This document shows, piece after piece, positions 60,101 through 64,000 of a stretch of DNA of 64,000 nt. The position numbers and the translations under genes were made by a program. The stretch is from positions 21,963 through 85,962 of IMG/VR virus record IMGVR_UViG_3300020442_002661. One strand, written 5' to 3'. Within the stretch, counting starts at the first letter, position 1. Each line of letters opens with the position of its first letter. The notes below the pieces were generated by a model. That model was not told where the DNA came from. It searched no databases and worked only from the letters and a program-made list of their open reading frames with translations. This stretch comes from a virus.

Positions 60101-62207
60101 TAAGTTCTGTATCACCGTCAGCACCGTCTAAGTGTGATAAGAATACTGTGCCTGTTTCTGGTACAACTTGCGAAGTAGGTACTGTGTAACTTCCTGTTTG
60201 GTACCTTGCAAAAGTAGCAATGTGTAAATCATCTAAGTGTCCTGTTAAGAAATTTGATACAGCATGATCTGCACCAAACTTGATAGGCTTAGTTTCACCG
60301 TAGTCATTATTATCAGTATAAGTTGTTCCTATTTGTGTGCCGTCGAGATACATTCTTGTGTATCCTGCAAATCTACTTACAGCAATATGATGCCATGTGT
60401 TTAAAGATACAGTACCTCCACTTATCCTTGTAGTTCCTCCTGAAGAATATTTTACTGTAGTTCCATCTAAAAATACATGTGGAGGATTGTCATTAGCAAT
60501 ACCTGCTCTCATATCAAATAGTGTTTGTGTTCCAGTTACGCTTTGTGCATACAACCAAAATTCTATAGTGAAATCACTTTGTTGAAAACCAAAGTCGTCG
60601 TTTGCACTCATTTGCAGATAGCTATCTGTGCCATTTAAGAGTAAACTGCTTGTGCCAAACTTTTTAATTGCTGTGTCTAATTCTGCGCCACCCTTAAATC
60701 CTAATGTTTTTTTAGTTCTGGTTGTTGCTTCTGCAATACCTGCGGCAAGCCCATTTATAAAAAACTTACCATCTGAATCTTTACTGTCAATAGTGCCACT
60801 GCCTAGTGTGCTACTACCATCAACACTTTTTAATGTAAATGTTTCGCCTGCACTAAAACTTCCTGTTATATCACTAACACGTATTGCCGTTTGACCTGCA
60901 CCTTTTAATCCTGTACTTCCGTTAAGTACATACAATCCTTTGTTTGCAAAATATGTAAAAGAGTTCAACCATTCGACTCTAGTACCGTTTGTAATTGTAA
61001 GGGCATCAACACCCGGTGTAATAAATGTTGCCGCATGAAATAAACAACTTGCTTCTTTACTGCTCGAAGTTGCTACTGATCCATCAAGATATGCACCTTT
61101 ACCTGCATCTCCTTCGTTGAACCCTCTTGGGTCGCTTGCACTTGTTACACTACCTTTTGTAATTACAGATACATTTCTTACATATGGTGAACGTGAAGTT
61201 ACTGTAAAGTTTGGTGCAAAACGAAAAGCATATCCTACATCATTACCGCTATCGTAATAAAAATCTTTTATAGTTAAATCTTCAACTGTAGTTTCACCAT
61301 TTAGATGAATAGCATCTTGGTAATTTAAACTATTAGGTTGTATCGTTGTAGTACGCATACTATGACCGCGTAGTGTTACACCTGCTGGAATAACAAGTGG
61401 AAATACTTCTTCGTATACACCAGGCATAACATGAACTGTGTCTCCTGCACTAACTTGTGTAAGTGCATATTCAATTGTTAAAAATGGTGCTTGTCTATGA
61501 TTACCTATATTTCCATCATGACCATTTTCCGATACATAATACACATTAGGTGTTGTCAAACCAATATCTATTCCGTCAACTTCTAGTGATGCTGTGTTTA
61601 TTGTTCCTGCTGTAACATTATTAATATAAGCACTACTCCAACGTTTTGGACTAGAACCTAAATTGTAAGTATTGTCAGCATCTGGAATGATATCACTTGC
61701 TAATTTTGAATTAAATGTAATACTGTCTGTTGCACTATCACCTATTGTAATATTACCATCAGTGCTAATATTTCCAGTAACATGTAAGTTACCATCTATA
61801 TTTGTATCTGTAAGTATTTCAATAGTGCCTGTGCCATTTGCATCAAATTCAAGATTAGCATTGCTTTCTGTAGTTCTTATAGTATTGTCATTAATTTCAA
61901 TACCGTCTATAGTAAGTTTATCATTGTAAACAACACTGTCTGCTGTTCCAAGATCAATTATACCTGTATCTGAAGTTATGCTGTTACCAGCAAAAGTTAA
62001 ATCTCCTACTTTTGCAGTAGTAGATAATATGTTTGTAGCTCTTACAGTCCCGTTAACATCTAAAGCGTATTGAGGATTATCGGTGTTTATTCCAACTCGA
62101 GAGTTGTTAACATCCAAATATAGAAGATCCGTCTCAAAAGCCAGGTCTATCCCGTTTCTAACGAGATTTGACTTTAAGAGCGGACCGGATATGCGACCTA
62201 CAGCCAT
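57105..62207 (-). CDS. Tail fibre (1700 aa) with beta-helix and LamG-like domains
   Basis: The start (MAVGRISGPLLKSNLVRNGIDLAFETDLLYLDVNNSRVGI...) resembles phage tail fibre attachment regions. About 222-470 is a pectate-lyase-like helix (VYYVSENGHDGNIGNHRQAP). About 505-705 is a LamG/concanavalin-like sandwich (SLLLNGTDSYLQM, FTIEFWLYAQS, WHHIAVSRF). After the GHNFAYIGTG/YTSVDQGGDFRVG block there are seven 'NSDLEL.A.GTG.V.IPD' repeats, with two more near the N-terminus or end. It ends ENVLILG. The leader is 106 nt with a TATAAATA promoter. It is the likely receptor-binding fibre. Confidence 0.75.
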   Translation of the reverse strand: MAVGRISGPLLKSNLVRNGIDLAFETDLLYLDVNNSRVGINTDNPQYALDVNGTVRATNILSTTAKVGDLTFAGNSITSDTGIIDLGTADSVVYNDKLTIDGIEINDNTIRTTESNANLEFDANGTGTIEILTDTNIDGNLHVTGNISTDGNITIGDSATDSITFNSKLASDIIPDADNTYNLGSSPKRWSSAYINNVTAGTINTASLEVDGIDIGLTTPNVYYVSENGHDGNIGNHRQAPFLTIEYALTQVSAGDTVHVMPGVYEEVFPLVIPAGVTLRGHSMRTTTIQPNSLNYQDAIHLNGETTVEDLTIKDFYYDSGNDVGYAFRFAPNFTVTSRSPYVRNVSVITKGSVTSASDPRGFNEGDAGKGAYLDGSVATSSSKEASCLFHAATFITPGVDALTITNGTRVEWLNSFTYFANKGLYVLNGSTGLKGAGQTAIRVSDITGSFSAGETFTLKSVDGSSTLGSGTIDSKDSDGKFFINGLAAGIAEATTRTKKTLGFKGGAELDTAIKKFGTSSLLLNGTDSYLQMSANDDFGFQQSDFTIEFWLYAQSVTGTQTLFDMRAGIANDNPPHVFLDGTTVKYSSGGTTRISGGTVSLNTWHHIAVSRFAGYTRMYLDGTQIGTTYTDNNDYGETKPIKFGADHAVSNFLTGHLDDLHIATFARYQTGSYTVPTSQVVPETGTVFLSHLDGADGDTELTEDVRISQTIEFSGGATANFIDLVDRTDFGGEVRTIGSANIYGNYGAYGDGNGVLMYLIGHNFAYIGTGLREDNDETLVQQTQEVTELNNARIRYTSVDQGGDFRVGDKFYVDQETGQVVFNASALDIVTPNGITFESGANTTFIDGTKIETGNFRISGNTIETTSGNFNVESATGEVNIQDNTNITGNLDVTGNVTIGGNITIGDEDTDSIEFGAEVDSNIVPNVDGTFNLGSNTKRWNHVYSDNWSNGNINIAGNKIETIDTNSDLHLDAAGTGSVTVPNNDVTVSNNLTVDGTTTLEGAVTVNAGLTVNGTINQTAGSISLSDNLTIAKILTVEGETQFENINISGNLIQATESNSDLELDAAGTGKVTVPDADLEVGGDINVLGTAQYANVSASGTVTTQFMTTGTATINGQAQFENILINDNFITTTISNSDLELRANGTGKVLIPDNDLEVTGDLTVAGNIALNTASANTITTTTLTTDNMEILGTATFDDINVNGNVIQTSISNSDLELRASGTGQILVAENDVVLEKNLTVEGATTLKNTTAQDVTVDDLIINENVTINGQINLEDIEINDNVITTTSSNSDLELRASGTGEVIIPDNNVVIENDLTVGGNLTLASGSVETLTSDFVDVADNLSVNGTAQFEDIVITGNKIATTLTNSDLELSASGTGIVDIPNNDVVVENNVTIQGDLVVNTLDSAGKITANSFSTGDILIDDNFITTTQSNSNLELRANGTGVIVIDDLSFANSTITSTGDFTVNAGRVILETTDSLTLPSGTTAQRNASPVTGMIRYNTTTNQFEGYNGAWKTLTDGLKDQDSDTYITAELTPGADDDVIRFYNSGNLTADLTENRLSVEKLIVDDIEFNDNTIRTITTNSDLVLQSNGTGGVLLDEMKFTGSTITSTTTDQVFTFDSTGTGYWKFAGTRGVVIPVGNNAERPAGVDSEAGMLRYNTEDERTEIFDGTNWTSVAGSSSGISRNDAEAIALENVLILG

Positions 62208-62343
62208 CTCTTCTCCTCAACACGGGCATCTTGTGCCACCAACCACCTTGCATTGCGGGTTGACCACAGTATGATAACTCTAGATTTTAGGTCTGACCTA
62301 CAGTTATATAATGTATTTATATGATTATTAAATATATGGCTGG
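62208..62343 (-). other. Gap between fibre genes: promoter plus 106-nt leader
   Basis: This 136-nt stretch contains the TATAAATA promoter (62314-62321), a 106-nt untranslated leader and the GGAGAAGAG ribosome site for the 1700-aa fibre. The leader can form short hairpins (a TAGGT/ACCTA stem near 62290). It also holds a 16-codon reading frame from GTG 62267 to TGA 62217 that reads MVNPQCKVVGGTRCPC. I see no tRNA or other RNA gene. Confidence 0.5.
62314..62321 (-). promoter_or_regulatory. T4-type late promoter, perfect TATAAATA
   Basis: It stands 106 nt before the ATG of the 1700-aa fibre, giving the longest leader in the window. Confidence 0.75.
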
Positions 62344-64000
62344 TTAGCCAAAGATAAGAATGAATTCATTCATTATTTCATTCATATCAGCTTCACTTAC
62401 ACCAGCACCTGTACCAGCGGCTGTTACCCAACCTCCTGCTGTGTAATTTTCTAAATATGCAAGATCTGTGTTATAACGAGAGGATCCTACTTCAGGATTT
62501 GGCTCTCTTTCAGCACTTGTACCTATAGGAACACGTAAAGCATTATCTTGATTAAATTTAATATATCCATTGCCTGTAGCGGCTAGTGTACCAATATTTG
62601 TACCTGTTGTATATATAGTTCTGTCTAAAAATTGTATTGCTTCAATTTGTGTTCTACCTGTTCCGCCTTCCGGAAGCAGTATAATATCACCGTTAGTATT
62701 ATTTGTTTGTATGGTGCTACCGTCAATATCAATACCTTGTAGTTCAATTCTATGAGCATATGTTTCGCCAATGCTATTCATCTCCATTACATTGACACCA
62801 TTTACATCAAAGAATATAGCATTGTTGTTGCTGTCTATTCTTACTCTAGTTTGTAAATCGTTACTGTATATGCCGCCGAATACTCTTTGTAATCCACCTT
62901 CTTTACCTACAAATTGATCAATGCTTGTGTCATATCTAATATCTGCATTTGCTGTACTATCTTCATTTAGTGTGAATGTACCTTTTGGAAGTGTAATACT
63001 GTCTGTGCTATCCATTACAAATTTATCAGCACGTATTTCTAATGTTGGAATAGTGCTATCATCTCTATTGGCATACAAAGTATTACCTTTGAAGTGTATA
63101 TCATTTAGATGAATTCTTCCGTCTGCATTACCACGTAGTTCTAAATTACTATTTGATTCTGTGGTAGTAATATAGTTGTCGTTGAAAAGTATATCACTAC
63201 TAGTTTCTATTTCTGTAAATTCAACATCAGCATTCACCGTAATGCCTTGTGTTGAAAGTGTATTGTTTACAGTAAGATTTGGTACTTTTAATCCTTCAAA
63301 TCTAACAACACCTGTGCCACTAGCACCTAGTTCTAAATTACTATTTGTCTGTGTTGTTTGTATTTTATTTCCAGATATATTGATATTTTCAAGTTGTGTT
63401 TGAAATGCATCAAGTCTTCCTACTATAAGTTTGTTCGGACTTGTGGCGGCAGAAGAAATAGTATCAAATGTTGTAAGGCCATTTACTGTTAAGTCTCCTG
63501 ATATATTTGTGTTACTACCTACTCTTACCACACCTGTACCACTAGCTCGTAAATCTAAATCATCATTAGTTCTGTAGGTTGTAATTGTGTTTCCTATAAA
63601 ATCTACACCTTCTAATTTCATATTGCTTGGCATAGAAATATTTTTGTTTACTGTGAGATTGTCTGCTGTAAATGTATCTGCTGTTACGTCTACAAAAGTA
63701 GTATCGCCATTTGTTGTAAGATTTTGCTGAAATTCACTTTGTGTGTTGAAACGCACAACTCCTGTACCACTAGCTCGTAATTCTAAATCTGCATTTGTGG
63801 TTGTTGTTGTAATAAAGTTGCCTGTAAATTCCAAATCTTGCATGTTGAAACTTGGCACATTAAGATCTGTTGTAATAATAGTGCCGCCAACAAAGTTGTT
63901 TACATTAACAGTATTTAAATCCATATTACCATTTACAATAGCATCATTATCTACTTGTAAATTTTCTTGGAATAAAACTTTTCCTGTGCCAGTGGCTCTT
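62344..64000 (-). CDS. Tail fibre repeat protein (5' end outside window)
   Basis: The frame has no start in the window: beyond the internal ATG at 63924 it stays open to base 64000, with a further repeat (ATGTGKVLFQENLQVDND), so the gene begins outside. At least 552 residues are visible. They include six copies of the fibre repeat 'N(S/A)(D/N)L.L.A.GTG.V' and end with a short RYNTD-type strand and a helix (MNEIMNEFILIFG), like the end of the 1700-aa fibre. It is thus a second member of that fibre family. Length of the whole protein is unknown. Confidence 0.7.
   Translation of the reverse strand, partial: RATGTGKVLFQENLQVDNDAIVNGNMDLNTVNVNNFVGGTIITTDLNVPSFNMQDLEFTGNFITTTTTNADLELRASGTGVVRFNTQSEFQQNLTTNGDTTFVDVTADTFTADNLTVNKNISMPSNMKLEGVDFIGNTITTYRTNDDLDLRASGTGVVRVGSNTNISGDLTVNGLTTFDTISSAATSPNKLIVGRLDAFQTQLENINISGNKIQTTQTNSNLELGASGTGVVRFEGLKVPNLTVNNTLSTQGITVNADVEFTEIETSSDILFNDNYITTTESNSNLELRGNADGRIHLNDIHFKGNTLYANRDDSTIPTLEIRADKFVMDSTDSITLPKGTFTLNEDSTANADIRYDTSIDQFVGKEGGLQRVFGGIYSNDLQTRVRIDSNNNAIFFDVNGVNVMEMNSIGETYAHRIELQGIDIDGSTIQTNNTNGDIILLPEGGTGRTQIEAIQFLDRTIYTTGTNIGTLAATGNGYIKFNQDNALRVPIGTSAEREPNPEVGSSRYNTDLAYLENYTAGGWVTAAGTGAGVSEADMNEIMNEFILIFG

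Noticed and set aside
62161-62253. 31-codon frame starting at ATG 62253 in the fibre leader
   Set aside because: It runs out of frame into the fibre gene and has no ribosome site; composition is not protein-like.
57105-64000. Possible CRISPR or DNA repeat array because of recurring 'GTACCACTTGC'-like stretches
   Set aside because: The repeats are irregular in spacing, in frame and encode the NSDLELxAxGTG protein repeat of fibres, so they are coding repeats.
1-64000. tRNA, rRNA, integrase, insertion sequence or origin
   Set aside because: Gaps between genes are all under 140 nt and none shows a tRNA cloverleaf, transposase or inverted-repeat element; no origin signature was found.

Overview
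The window is a 64 kb piece of an AT-rich T4-like marine myovirus (tailed phage, contractile tail). The evidence is a set of recognisable T4 core proteins: UvsY, UvsX, gp32, gp17 and gp16 (terminase), gp4, gp19, gp18, gp1, gp13, gp14 and gp15. They sit next to very large modular fibre proteins of the kind I associate with phages of marine cyanobacteria and SAR11-type bacteria. No photosynthesis gene, integrase, tRNA or CRISPR is visible, so the host is not settled. Both ends of the window cut through a gene.

Layout. (1) 1-4455: surface-sugar type genes (two DxD glycosyltransferases, a nucleotidyltransferase-cupin fusion, an alpha/beta hydrolase, two methyltransferases and a polysaccharide-transferase-like protein). 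Those at 1743-4455 run straight on from uvsY with overlapping stops and starts. (2) 4455-7291: recombination/replication genes uvsY, a small acidic gene, uvsX and gp32. (3) 7412-19377: DNA packaging, head completion and tail tube/sheath, all on the minus strand. (4) 19472-21633: an HNH-like gene facing a short early-type operon of dNMP kinase and two related 2OG-oxygenase-like genes. (5) 21676-25107: neck genes gp13 (minus) and gp14-gp15 (plus), leaving a divergent pair of late promoters. (6) 25116-29200: a plus-strand cassette with NUDIX, HldE, HldD, cupin, GmhB-like phosphatase and 2OG oxygenase. (7) 29197-64000: minus-strand virion genes, including five fibre or structural proteins that are very large (1637 to 2475 aa) or cut by the window edge. 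This block is interrupted at 38025-41641 by a carbamoyltransferase, an SGNH-like protein and a GT9 (heptosyltransferase-like) protein.

How the genes may work together. T4-type late promoters (core TAAATA, best form TATAAATA) precede most virion genes. At six starts the motif ends exactly 5 nt before the ATG, which predicts leaderless late mRNAs. Three sigma70-like promoters with 17-nt spacers precede gp32, the 2OG/gp1 operon and hldE. The most unusual content is a three-step ADP-heptose route (HldE, GmhB-like, HldD; only GmhA is not seen) together with a GT9-like transferase and a NodU/TobZ-type carbamoyltransferase. My inference is that these form a phage-encoded system that makes and attaches, and perhaps carbamoylates, heptose-like sugars. 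Other striking items are two tandem 318-aa virion-type proteins with about 10% cysteine, an Asp-box propeller inserted into one of two sister fibres, and a cupredoxin-like copper site in a small virion-type protein.
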